Shown here: positions 34,275-42,242 of the stretch, piece by piece
Position numbering within the stretch: the stretch's first letter is position 1
Layout of the letters: each line of letters starts with the position of its first letter
NCBI GenBank assembly: GCA_902801425.1
Contig: CADCIQ010000020.1
Span: forward strand, 1-49,634
DNA length: 49,634 nt
Source: an uncultured Bacteroidales bacterium
Lineage (GTDB): Bacteria; Bacteroidota; Bacteroidia; Bacteroidales; Bacteroidaceae
Direction: 5' to 3'
Translations under genes and position numbers: made by a program
The notes under the pieces: generated by a model
Seen by the model: the letters and a program-made list of their open reading frames with translations, nothing else
Database searches by the model: none
Told to the model about the DNA's origin: nothing

Positions 34275-34855
34275 ACAAACAGCAATATAATAACGAGGAA
34301 GAGCTCTACCAGCAAATAATGGCAGAGCTTGAGCCTGGTGCTGCGGAATTCGACCGTATGATGGCAAACGGCGAGAATCCTGCAAGCAAGGCGAAGATAG
34401 TGCCGCTTGGAATGAAGTGGTATGCTGTGGCTGCATGTTTCATCGGCTTGCTGATAATCGGTACAGCATATATGCTTCATAATGATTCTGAGGAACAGAT
34501 GGCAGAAATTAAGCCAACCATTGCTCCGAAGAATGTTGAGTCTCTTACAGCTCATGCCATCGACAATAACATCGGAACAATATCATTTGATAAGGCTCAG
34601 AATGCTTCAGAACATAAGGCATTGTCAAAAGTATCAAAGAAGGAGGACGATTATGTTTATGTTTGCCAAGAGATAGAAATCACTCCTTCTGAAGAGGATG
34701 CGATGGATATTGTCGTGCCTGCACCAGAACGTCAGCGTTCATTCGACGTTACATGTATTAATCTTCTTCCAGATGCAATGGCAGAAGGTGGCGATGCTGA
34801 TATCATGGTAATATGTGATCATATTTATTTTAATGATATTCAAACCTTTAACTAA
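34268..34855 (+). CDS. single-TM protein, probable anti-sigma factor, 195 aa
   Basis: A cytoplasmic N-terminal stretch (residues 1-49) rich in Glu and Gln is followed by one TM helix (about 50-69, WYAVAACFIGLLIIGTAYML) and an acidic extracytoplasmic part. No family-defining motif is visible. The 7-bp overlap with the sigma gene and the topology (inside N-terminus, one TM, outside tail) are those of anti-sigma factors, so this role is inferred from context. Confidence 0.72.
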   Translation: MVNKQQYNNEEELYQQIMAELEPGAAEFDRMMANGENPASKAKIVPLGMKWYAVAACFIGLLIIGTAYMLHNDSEEQMAEIKPTIAPKNVESLTAHAIDNNIGTISFDKAQNASEHKALSKVSKKEDDYVYVCQEIEITPSEEDAMDIVVPAPERQRSFDVTCINLLPDAMAEGGDADIMVICDHIYFNDIQTFN

Positions 34856-34867
34856 AAACGTACAACT

Positions 34868-36115
34868 ATGAGAAGAAATGTAATCACTATGTTGCTGTGT
34901 TTGCTGACAGCTGTCGGTTTTGCGCAGAAGGTGAAATTTCCAAAGCCTGATGTAGTAGCTGAATTTCCCGGAGGAAATGATGCCTTGATGCAGTTTGTGT
35001 ATGATAACCTAAGGTATCCGAGTGATTGCGAAAAAGAGAAAATCAGCGGACGTACCATTACTGCCTTTGTAGTAGGCGTGGATGGCGTCATTCGCGATCC
35101 CGAAGTGTTGAGATCACCGGACGAAAGACTAAGTAAAGAAGTGCTGCGTATTCTGAGCATCATGCCAAAATGGAAGCCTGCACTTCTTGATAACAAACCG
35201 GTGGCTATGAAGTACACTATACCTGTTACTTTCAAGCTTCCAAGAAGAGATACCTTGCATATGGTGGCCGCACCTTCTTCGGAACAATTTGAGTTTTGGC
35301 AGCATGTGGATAAGGTGACTGCTGGATGTAAGGAAAATCCGAGGGGCTTGTATAGGCTTATAAAAATAGCCTATGAGGATGGTTCGAAGAAGGATGTGCC
35401 TTTTGAACAGTATAAATATTGTGGTGACAGTCTTACTTTGCAATTAATGGTAAGAAAAGATACTGATAAAGAATACTGGGTTGAGATGTATGATAGTGAT
35501 GGCTATGAGTTCAAGTACTCTTCTTCTTTGAACGAACATAAGACCCAGATTTATGACAGTAACGATAAGGGCTTCAAGTTCAAGTGGTATAATGAGATAA
35601 TGAATAGCAGTTTGTTTCCATACCATAAATATATCACGGAACTGTATAGTTCTCAAATTTTGGGACCGTCATCAAAAACTCTTATAGATATGCTGAAGAT
35701 GGATGTTGCCTTAGGCAGAAAGCTGTATGGCTGTTGGCATCGTCTTGGAATAATGACTAAGGTAGAAGGTATGGATATGCTCTTGTCTGCTCCACAAGAA
35801 CTGTATCAAGTGTTTGACAAGGATATGTATTTGCATGTCTATGATCTTAATCCTGGCAAAAAACTTAGAGGCTATTGTGTGCTCCGTCCTGTTGTTTACA
35901 AGGAAAACAATGTGATAGTTCAGCATGGTGCGGAATGTAAGATTGAGTGGGTGAACGATAATCTGTTCAAGTTGAACTTTGACCGGGGGGATGGTACTAT
36001 CGTCACAGAAGTCTGGAAGCGTTCAGGTTTGCCAAGAAATTTCCAACGTGTCTTTGGCACTAATCTCCCAACTTTCCAGATAGAGAACCCTATTCCGAAC
36101 TATTTCCGTCAGTAA
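34868..36115 (+). CDS. secreted TonB C-terminal domain protein, 415 aa
   Basis: The signal peptide covers residues 1-19 (ending VGFAQ). A TonB C-terminal-type domain (about 25-120) contains FPGGNDALMQFVYDNLRYP, GRTITAFVVGVDG and the end KYTIPVTFKL, as in Bacteroidota energy-transducer proteins. Unlike true TonB, it has a cleavable signal and no Pro-rich spanner before the domain. The remainder (about 140-415) has two beta-rich lobes with a DUF4488-like start (GCWHRLG) and end. Third gene of the sigma operon, 12 bp after the anti-sigma-like gene. Probably a periplasmic or surface protein binding partners or cell wall. Confidence 0.83.
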   Translation: MRRNVITMLLCLLTAVGFAQKVKFPKPDVVAEFPGGNDALMQFVYDNLRYPSDCEKEKISGRTITAFVVGVDGVIRDPEVLRSPDERLSKEVLRILSIMPKWKPALLDNKPVAMKYTIPVTFKLPRRDTLHMVAAPSSEQFEFWQHVDKVTAGCKENPRGLYRLIKIAYEDGSKKDVPFEQYKYCGDSLTLQLMVRKDTDKEYWVEMYDSDGYEFKYSSSLNEHKTQIYDSNDKGFKFKWYNEIMNSSLFPYHKYITELYSSQILGPSSKTLIDMLKMDVALGRKLYGCWHRLGIMTKVEGMDMLLSAPQELYQVFDKDMYLHVYDLNPGKKLRGYCVLRPVVYKENNVIVQHGAECKIEWVNDNLFKLNFDRGDGTIVTEVWKRSGLPRNFQRVFGTNLPTFQIENPIPNYFRQ

Positions 36116-36119
36116 TAAG

Positions 36120-36359
36120 AAATACTCTAATCAGAGTTTAATAAGATATACTTTACGTAAGAAGTAAAGTTAGTGAAATGAAATAAAAACGAGTAATATC
36201 CGCGGATTATTCTGGAGGTAGCAGCGATGCTCTCTCCAGAATTTGTTTTTGTATGAATCCTATAGACTTCAACAGAGCATATCCAGAGAGGGGGGCTATG
36301 TCTGAAATGAGATACGCTTACACTATAATCCTTATTGTTACCTGTTACTTGTTACTGCA
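36120..36359. repeat. promoter-repeat family, copy 3, joined to GTAACA element
   Basis: The same order as the left part of copy 2: CTCTAATCAGA, CTTTACGTAAGAAGTAAAG hairpin, AAATGAAATAAAAACGAG, ATCCGCGGAT, TCTGGAG hairpin, GAATCCTATAGAC and the GTTACCTGTTACTTGTTACT 7-mers. The promoter half is missing. Confidence 0.85.
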
Positions 36360-37168
36360 AGGTTAGACAACCTTTCAAGTATGATGTCAACGAATGCAGT
36401 ATAATGACAACTAAAAACTGTAAACAAAATCAGGACATCCCGGAAAACGTGTCGGTAACAGGTAACGGGTAACAATAAGAAAATATAGTGTAAGCTGCTG
36501 CCTATATTTTTATTTTCTATATATAATAAGGTATATAAACTCCTTAGAAATATTCAGTAAAATTCTTGGCCATACACTATAATCCTTATTGTTACCCGTT
36601 ACTCGTTACTGGCCGAGATTTTCAATTGCCTGTTGAACGAGAATCTATTATTGTAAGCTAAAGATAATGAGGTTGTTATGTATAAATCAGAGGGCAGAAT
36701 ATAGGCGGCTGACAGTCTCAACAACATAACAATAAACACTTATTTCTGGCTGATTCACCTTGTTCAGTATGCTTGAAAAACGCGAAAAAAGCTCCGGTAA
36801 CAATAATTCCGTTGTTTTCAATAGCAATCACATTATGTACATTATCCTTCAAAAAGAACGTGAAAACCATTCCAAAACCATTTCCCAAAAATTAATGTGG
36901 GCTTCAATGAGATTCTGCGAGAACTTCCAACTCCCTCCAATGCAGGTCCGTTGCAGATCCGTTGTAAATCCGTTATAGGTCCGTTCATCCTATAGTCTCA
37001 AGAGCGAAGCCAGAGCGAAGGCAGAACGAAGGTAGAACGAAGGCACAGCAAGCGAAATTCACGACCAGTAACAGGTAACAGGTAACAATAAGGAAATTAG
37101 TGTAAGTGCATCTCATTTCAAACATAGCACCCCCGTCTGGATATGCTCTATTGGGGTAGGACTATGAA
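36318..37168. repeat. nested GTAACA 7-bp mirrored arrays, gene-free region
   Basis: Left arms TTATTGTTACCTGTTACTTG (36332) and TTATTGTTACCCGTTACTCG (36586) alternate with right arms GTAACAGGTAACGGGTAACA (36451) and GTAACAGGTAACAGGTAACA (37067), giving two consecutive mirrored cells. The outer sequence TCTGAAATGAGATACGCTTA (36301) recurs inverted at 37107-37125, along with the TATCCAGA...AGAGCATATCC part. The region 36116-37244 has no believable gene; a 72-residue frame at 36760 ends inside the 11-bp array. Confidence 0.82.
36943..37045. repeat. two adjacent 4 x 11-bp arrays
   Basis: Four units of CAGATCCGTTG type (36943-36986) and four units of GAGCGAAGGCA type (37002-37045), both exactly 11 bp per unit with different sequence. 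Confidence 0.88.
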
Positions 37169-37182
37169 AAATTCACGTTAAA

Positions 37183-37223
37183 ATAAAAAAATGCCGCTTA
37201 TGGCTGTTTATCCATAAGCGACA
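37183..37223 (-). terminator. intrinsic terminator of the second GH95 gene
   Basis: On the minus strand GTCGCTTATGG / CCATAAGCGGC (stem of 11 with one mismatch, 8-nt loop) is followed by ATTTTTTTATTTT. Confidence 0.88.
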
Positions 37224-37244
37224 TTAATATGACATCCTTCCGTT

Positions 37245-39746
37245 TTAGAAGGCTTGGTCACCATAGATGACAATTACTCGACCTGTCTGCTTGTCGGAAC
37301 GCACGTTGTTGAGCTGATAAGAGGTCACCTCGCCGTCTTTCCATTCAAAGTCGATAGTATAGCCTCCACGGCATTTAATGCCCTTTACAGAGCCTTGTGC
37401 CTTCCATGCTGCAGGAAGGGCAGGAAGAAGGGTAATAATGGATCTATCGCGCTCTACAAGCTCACTCTGCACGAGCATCTCTACCAAACCGGCTGTGCCA
37501 CCGAAGTTACCGTCAATCTGGAAAGGAGCATGAGCATCAAGGAGGTTAGGATATGTGCCACCACCTGAACGACGATCTGCACCCTGATAGCCATCAGGAG
37601 ATACATAGTTGAGAAGCACACGATAGAAGTGATAAGCATTCTCTGACTCGCGAAGACGTGCCTGAAGGTTCACTCTCCAACCTGTGCTCCAGCCTGTGGT
37701 CTTATCGCCCTTGATCTCAAGAGTGCGCTTACAGGCAGCAGCAAGATCAGGTGTACGTGTAGTGGTAATCTGATGACCTGGATAGAGACCGAACAGATGA
37801 CTCTGATGACGATGCTGAGGATCCTGATCCTCCCAGTCGTTGAACCACTCCTGAAGATTTCCGTTCTTACCTACGCGATAAGGGAGGAGGTTCTTGAGCG
37901 TGTTGTTTATCTTCTCTATATACTCATGATCCTCACCAAGGATAACAGCAGCATCACGGGTGTTTGTGAGACATTCACGAATCATCGCAATATCGGCAAA
38001 TCCACCATAGAGAGTAGCACCTACATAGCCAGAAGGAGTCTTATATTGATTCTCTGGAGAGGTAGAAGGTGCTGTGATGAGATAGTTAGTATTAGGGAGC
38101 TGAACGAGCCAGTTCATGCAGAAATCAGCAGCACCCTTGAGGGTTGCATATACCTGACTGAGATAAGACTTGCTCATGCTAAAAGCATAGTGATCCCAGA
38201 GGTGAGTTGAAATCCATGCTCCACCCATATTCCAGTTAGCCCACATAGGATCGCCACCACCTTCACCTACTGGATTTGTCATAGCCCAGATGTCAGTATT
38301 GTGACCAAGGCACCAGCCTTCATTTACTCCATAATATTCAGCAGCGGTCTTAACACCGGTAGTTGGCAGTTTCTGAATAAATGTGAGCAGAGAGTTATGC
38401 ATCTCAGGAAGGTTACAAGGCTCTGCAGGCCAGTAGTTCTCCTCTACGTTGATATTGCTTGTGTAGTTAGAAGACCAAGGTGGAAGGATTGACTCATTCC
38501 AAAGGCCCTGAAGATTAGCAGGAACTGCGTTTGTGCGAGAACAAGAGATGAGGAGATAGCGACCATAGTTGAAGTAAAGCTCTTCAAGGTCAGGATTTAC
38601 CGTTGCAGTATCGCTATATTCGAGAAGCTGAACATCAGTTGGCTTTGCAATGATAGAGTCAGCCGTTGTTCCGAGGTCGATGCTTACACGATTATAATAC
38701 TGCTGATAGTCGTTTACATGAGTTTCGAGCATAGAGTCGAATGACTTGCCAAGCGCATTATTGATATGTGACTTAGCTATTGCCTCATAGTCACGACCAT
38801 CCATTACAGGATCATATTCACTACCATTGAAGCTTGTAGCATTAGCGATAATGACAAGAGCCTCAGAACAATTATTGATCTTGAGTTCGTTGTTCTCTGC
38901 AGTTACCTCACCATCCTTATTTATAACATGGAGGATAGTGCGGAAATGAATACCTCGCTTCTCATCATAGATGAAACTATTTTCACCACCTGCATAGCCA
39001 GGCTTGCTTGTATAAGCGCAATAGCCGTCGATAGTCATCTCATGACCAGCAACAGAAACGGTATTCTTCAACTGGCAATTATAGCTCAGACGCTTGTTGA
39101 GGAGCTTACCGCCTGTTGATTTCAAGCGAATGATAATGACAGAGTCAGGAGCAGAAGCAAAATATTCACGCTGTTCACCCTGATAGCTTACCGTAGCAAG
39201 TGCACGGGTAAGATCGAGAGTACGTGTATAGTCATTACCAGATGTCTCGTTGAGGTTATGTATAATCAGAGTGCCGAGAGGCTGATAGTTCTGTGAATAG
39301 TGTCCCTGAACCTTCTTCTGAAGTTCATTGGCAGTCTTATAATCCTCCTTGAAAAGAGCCTCACGAATAGCAGAGAGTGCCTCAAAAGGCATAGCCTTAG
39401 CCTTCTCTACAGAATCAGTCTTAGCCTTAGCAGCTTCCTCCTCATCAACAAGGAATGTCTTAGGAGCCTCTGGCAGTTCTATGTTCTCAAGATTCTGATT
39501 TGCATAAATTACAGAATCAGGCTCGCCTGTCCAGAGAGTGATGTCATTGAGAGAAATCTTATCCTCTCCTACTCCACCATAAATCATAGCACCCTGAGTG
39601 CCGTTACCAATAGGAAGAGCCTCTTCAAAATAGGTTGCAGGACTCTTGTAGTGAAGGAGAGTGGACTGGGCATGGATATAGCCCCCCATTCCCCCAAGGG
39701 GGAGCAAATTGATAAGTGTTGCCCCAACAATGATTTTCTTTAGCAT
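37245..39746 (-). CDS. GH95 alpha-L-fucosidase or related glycosidase, 833 aa
   Basis: A second, diverged GH95: YFEEALPIGNGTQGAMIYGG at the N-terminus, NINVEENYWPAEPCNL (about residue 430), STSPENQY (about 560) and QIDGNFGGTAGLVEML (about 743) mark the complete family active site. Relative to the first GH95 it has an insertion of about 40 Lys/Glu/Ala-rich residues near 90-125. The signal peptide includes LLPLGGMGG, encoded by a palindromic repeat copy (39678-39712). Same operon as the esterase at 39881, with a 7-bp array between. Substrate: terminal L-fucose or L-galactose. Confidence 0.92.
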   Translation of the reverse strand: MLKKIIVGATLINLLPLGGMGGYIHAQSTLLHYKSPATYFEEALPIGNGTQGAMIYGGVGEDKISLNDITLWTGEPDSVIYANQNLENIELPEAPKTFLVDEEEAAKAKTDSVEKAKAMPFEALSAIREALFKEDYKTANELQKKVQGHYSQNYQPLGTLIIHNLNETSGNDYTRTLDLTRALATVSYQGEQREYFASAPDSVIIIRLKSTGGKLLNKRLSYNCQLKNTVSVAGHEMTIDGYCAYTSKPGYAGGENSFIYDEKRGIHFRTILHVINKDGEVTAENNELKINNCSEALVIIANATSFNGSEYDPVMDGRDYEAIAKSHINNALGKSFDSMLETHVNDYQQYYNRVSIDLGTTADSIIAKPTDVQLLEYSDTATVNPDLEELYFNYGRYLLISCSRTNAVPANLQGLWNESILPPWSSNYTSNINVEENYWPAEPCNLPEMHNSLLTFIQKLPTTGVKTAAEYYGVNEGWCLGHNTDIWAMTNPVGEGGGDPMWANWNMGGAWISTHLWDHYAFSMSKSYLSQVYATLKGAADFCMNWLVQLPNTNYLITAPSTSPENQYKTPSGYVGATLYGGFADIAMIRECLTNTRDAAVILGEDHEYIEKINNTLKNLLPYRVGKNGNLQEWFNDWEDQDPQHRHQSHLFGLYPGHQITTTRTPDLAAACKRTLEIKGDKTTGWSTGWRVNLQARLRESENAYHFYRVLLNYVSPDGYQGADRRSGGGTYPNLLDAHAPFQIDGNFGGTAGLVEMLVQSELVERDRSIITLLPALPAAWKAQGSVKGIKCRGGYTIDFEWKDGEVTSYQLNNVRSDKQTGRVIVIYGDQAF
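39678..39712. repeat. short palindromic repeat in a signal-peptide coding region
   Basis: CCCCCCATTCCCCCAAGGGG and its flank belong to the GC-rich palindromic family. It encodes LLPLGGMGG of the GH95 signal peptide. Confidence 0.7.
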
Positions 39747-39749
39747 ATT

Positions 39750-39877
39750 ATTAATTACAAATTACTAATTACGAATTACCTGTTTTCAATTACGAATTAC
39801 TAATTACTAATGACCTAGTTAGCATTTTTCGCTCAAAGTTATAACTAAGTAATTCGTAATTAGTAATTCGTAATTTA
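39750..39877. repeat. 7-bp mirrored-arm array
   Basis: The left arm repeats AATTACT/AATTACG (39752-39809) and the right arm CGTAATT/AGTAATT (39850-39876). It fills the gap between the esterase and GH95 genes. Confidence 0.85.
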
Positions 39878-39880
39878 TAT

Positions 39881-41377
39881 TTATTTTCTCTTTTTCTTCA
39901 TTATCCTTCTGTCTCTTTTCCCTACCGTTGCAACAGGAGACTTAATCTTTGCTGCTACCAGCTCCGCAATCTTCTGACAACCTTTCTCGTTAGGATGCAC
40001 ACCATCCCTGAGCAGATATTCCTTTTGTAGGTTCTCAAGTGATTTTGTAGCGTTATATAGGTCGAGATATTCAAGATTCTCATTCTTCACAAACTCCTGA
40101 ATCTGTGGAATAACCGCATTTACGGTCACAGAGTCACGAATATCCCATACATTCTTAAACGAAGGGATAGGAGCCGCGATTATGATACGAGGATTGGTTG
40201 GAAGTGCTCGAAGTGAATCTACCATTGTCTTCATACTTGACATGATGTCGCCCTCGGCTGTCTTCCAGTTATGGGTCTTTGTATCATTAGTACCAAGCTT
40301 TACAACAACTATATTAGGCTGCCATTCAAGGCATCTTTTCCAAGCCTCTTCCTTCTGATAAGGATAATCGCCTGAATTAGAGAGAGTACGACCGCTAACT
40401 CCAAAGTTTTTAACGGCATAGTTATTACCGAGATTCTTTGCAAGACGAGCAGGATAGCCATACAAATCTGATACGTCTATACCATGACCGTCTGTTATGC
40501 TATTACCTACGCAAGCCACCTTTACGGCAGAATCAGTCGGCATTTTAAGGTCGTTGAGCCATTGGGTAAGTTCCAAAAGCATTATTTCGTGATACTTGAA
40601 ATTTTCCCTTATTCCCCATCCATGACCGCCTGTTGGATAGCAGAACATAGAGCAATCGGCACCAGCACCACGAAGTGCTGAGTAATATGCAACAGCATTT
40701 GTTGCAGGTGGCACTACCTTGTCATCGTTTGAGAAGAAAAGAATTGTAGGTGGCACCATGTGGCGGCGTACAGCCTTATCGCTGCTCCATTGCTTCTGAA
40801 GGTTCTCATCCTTACGCTTATCACCAAGGAATCCCACGCATGAGCCTCTGTGTGTCAGTCTCTCGTTCATAGAGATTACAGGATAGAAGAGGATTGAGAA
40901 GTCTGGACGCACGCTCATAGGCGCATGGGTAGATACGGCACTTGCAAGATGTCCTCCGGCTGAGAAGCCCTGAATACCCACGTTATGCGGATTAACGTGC
41001 CATACCTTAGCACTATCCCTTACCGTACGAATTGCATTATACGCATCAGATAGCGGAATATTCCTATCTCCGTTTGGCATACGATACTTCAGCACGGCAT
41101 AGCCTATTCCCTGCTTGTTATAGTATTTAGCCCAGTCATGCCCTTCATGCTTCATAGCCAGATGCTTATAACCACCACCAGGGCAATCCACTATGAACCT
41201 ACCATTCGACTTTGCCAATGCTTCTTCTGAAGGAAGATATACCGTTATTTCCGACTGACCGTCAGCGGAATTCACGAGGGTGAACTTGCGGGCGGTCTGG
41301 GCATTGATGCCTAACCAAGCCTTCCCAAAGGGAAGGATGTTAGATAGTAATGCCAATATAAGGATTCGTTTGAGCAT
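39881..41377 (-). CDS. two-domain esterase: alpha/beta hydrolase fused to SGNH hydrolase, 498 aa
   Basis: After a signal peptide (residues 1-27, ending GINAQ), residues 35-275 form an alpha/beta-hydrolase with the oxyanion segment CPGGGYK, the nucleophile GFSAGGH (Ser139), the acid in NDDKVVP (Asp218 or 219) and GGHGWG (His252). Residues 284-475 form an SGNH hydrolase with GNSITDG (Ser293), GVSGR, LGTNDTK (Asn364) and DGVHP (Asp458, His461). Both triads are complete. Two-domain carbohydrate esterases of this kind remove acetyl groups from hemicellulose in other bacteria, which fits the xylan genes nearby; the exact ester is not known. The C-terminus is a short basic tail (RDRRIMKKKRK). Confidence 0.88.
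   Translation of the reverse strand: MLKRILILALLSNILPFGKAWLGINAQTARKFTLVNSADGQSEITVYLPSEEALAKSNGRFIVDCPGGGYKHLAMKHEGHDWAKYYNKQGIGYAVLKYRMPNGDRNIPLSDAYNAIRTVRDSAKVWHVNPHNVGIQGFSAGGHLASAVSTHAPMSVRPDFSILFYPVISMNERLTHRGSCVGFLGDKRKDENLQKQWSSDKAVRRHMVPPTILFFSNDDKVVPPATNAVAYYSALRGAGADCSMFCYPTGGHGWGIRENFKYHEIMLLELTQWLNDLKMPTDSAVKVACVGNSITDGHGIDVSDLYGYPARLAKNLGNNYAVKNFGVSGRTLSNSGDYPYQKEEAWKRCLEWQPNIVVVKLGTNDTKTHNWKTAEGDIMSSMKTMVDSLRALPTNPRIIIAAPIPSFKNVWDIRDSVTVNAVIPQIQEFVKNENLEYLDLYNATKSLENLQKEYLLRDGVHPNEKGCQKIAELVAAKIKSPVATVGKRDRRIMKKKRK
41320..41342. repeat. palindrome in the esterase signal-peptide coding region
   Basis: CCTTCCCAAAGGGAAGG (41321-41337) is a perfect palindrome encoding ILPFGKA. It resembles a short form of the GC-rich family. 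Confidence 0.55.
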
Positions 41378-41428
41378 AATGTTATTTACAATTTACCATT
41401 TACTATGTACAATTTTCTTCTCCCCATA

Positions 41429-41507
41429 GCGATAAAAGGTATCTACTCCCCCTGTGGGGGTGAGGGGGGCAGCTCCCTCCCTATGGGGGAGGGCGGGGGG
41501 AGAGGCC
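41429..41507. repeat. palindromic repeat copies between esterase and lipoprotein genes
   Basis: AGCGATAAAAGGTATCTACT, a CCCCCTGTGGGGGTGAGGGG half and a CTCCCTCCCTATGGGGGAGG half ending AGAGGCC at 41507. Mixed composition of two subtypes of the family. Confidence 0.82.
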
Positions 41508-41521
41508 GCTGGTTAGGCTTT

Positions 41522-42061
41522 TTAATTCCCTACCACAAGTATCGTACCATTGTACGATGCTCTATACTTCAACAATTTATCACCGCTTTCGCCTTTCACA
41601 ACAAAGCCGTTATTGTTAAGGCTATACACTCTTTCGCATTTATGGCATTTAAGCTCAAGACCGTTGTTTTCCCATTGCAAAGCCACCTTTATTCCATTGG
41701 CTTTATCGCAGTTAGGACAAATACGGTCAAAAGCATAGAGCTGACCATTATTGAGCGTTGAGCAACCTATCACCAAACCATTGTTTGCACCTAATTCGCA
41801 AACGGTTCTTACTTCTGATGCAGTAGTAATGGCAACATCATCCGTCTTCTTATTGCATAGCTGCATCTGGATATGCCTCGTAGCTCCCACATCTTGTTTC
41901 CACACCATGCAGAACAATCCTGGGGACACAGGGTTCAAACAGTTCTGCAATACTGATCCCTGATGTATTCCACAGTCAAACGTGAAATAACACCTATATT
42001 TGTTCTCGTACTCGAAATCGTCGGTGGAACAAGAGGAGAAGAAAAGAAAGCCTAACAGCAT
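41522..42061 (-). CDS. four-cysteine lipoprotein, 179 aa
   Basis: The first ATG (42059-42061) gives MLLGFLFFSSC, a lipobox ending at Cys11 but with no basic residue before the core. The frame continues upstream through the repeat (adding RRTG) to a TTG at 42145, so the true start is uncertain. Near the C-terminus CPNC and CHKC lie about 20 residues apart, with short strands between, as in a Rieske-like or zinc-ribbon fold; the His ligands of a Rieske cluster are missing, so a zinc site is more likely. It lies between argH and the esterase gene on the same strand. Function unknown. Confidence 0.7.
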   Translation of the reverse strand: MLLGFLFFSSCSTDDFEYENKYRCYFTFDCGIHQGSVLQNCLNPVSPGLFCMVWKQDVGATRHIQMQLCNKKTDDVAITTASEVRTVCELGANNGLVIGCSTLNNGQLYAFDRICPNCDKANGIKVALQWENNGLELKCHKCERVYSLNNNGFVVKGESGDKLLKYRASYNGTILVVGN

Positions 42062-42069
42062 CCCCAATA

Positions 42070-42235
42070 GCCCCTCACCCGTCCTACGGACACCCTCTCC
42101 CCAAGGGGCGAGGGAAAAGTTAGTATTTCTAATTATAATTTTCAATTCAAAATATTGTTTTGTACCATATAGCGATAAAAGGTAACTTTTCCCTCGCCCC
42201 TTGGGGAGAGGGTGTCCGTAGGACGGGTGAGGGGC
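42070..42235. repeat. 166-bp paired inverted palindromic repeat
   Basis: GCCCCTCACCCGTCCTACGG at 42070 and its complement ending GACGGGTGAGGGGC at 42235 enclose an AT-rich loop with AGCGATAAAAGGTAAC. Arms about 55 bp with very few mismatches. It separates the argH stop (8 bp away) from the lipoprotein start (9 bp away). Confidence 0.9.
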
Positions 42236-42242
42236 CGCTTTC

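Noticed and set aside
34268..34855. Zinc-binding anti-sigma factor motif in the sigma partner
   Set aside because: No HxxxCxxC pattern is present; the anti-sigma role rests on context only.
36760..36978. 72-residue frame in the gene-free region
   Set aside because: Its C-terminal part is the translated 11-bp array and no start context or family pattern is seen.
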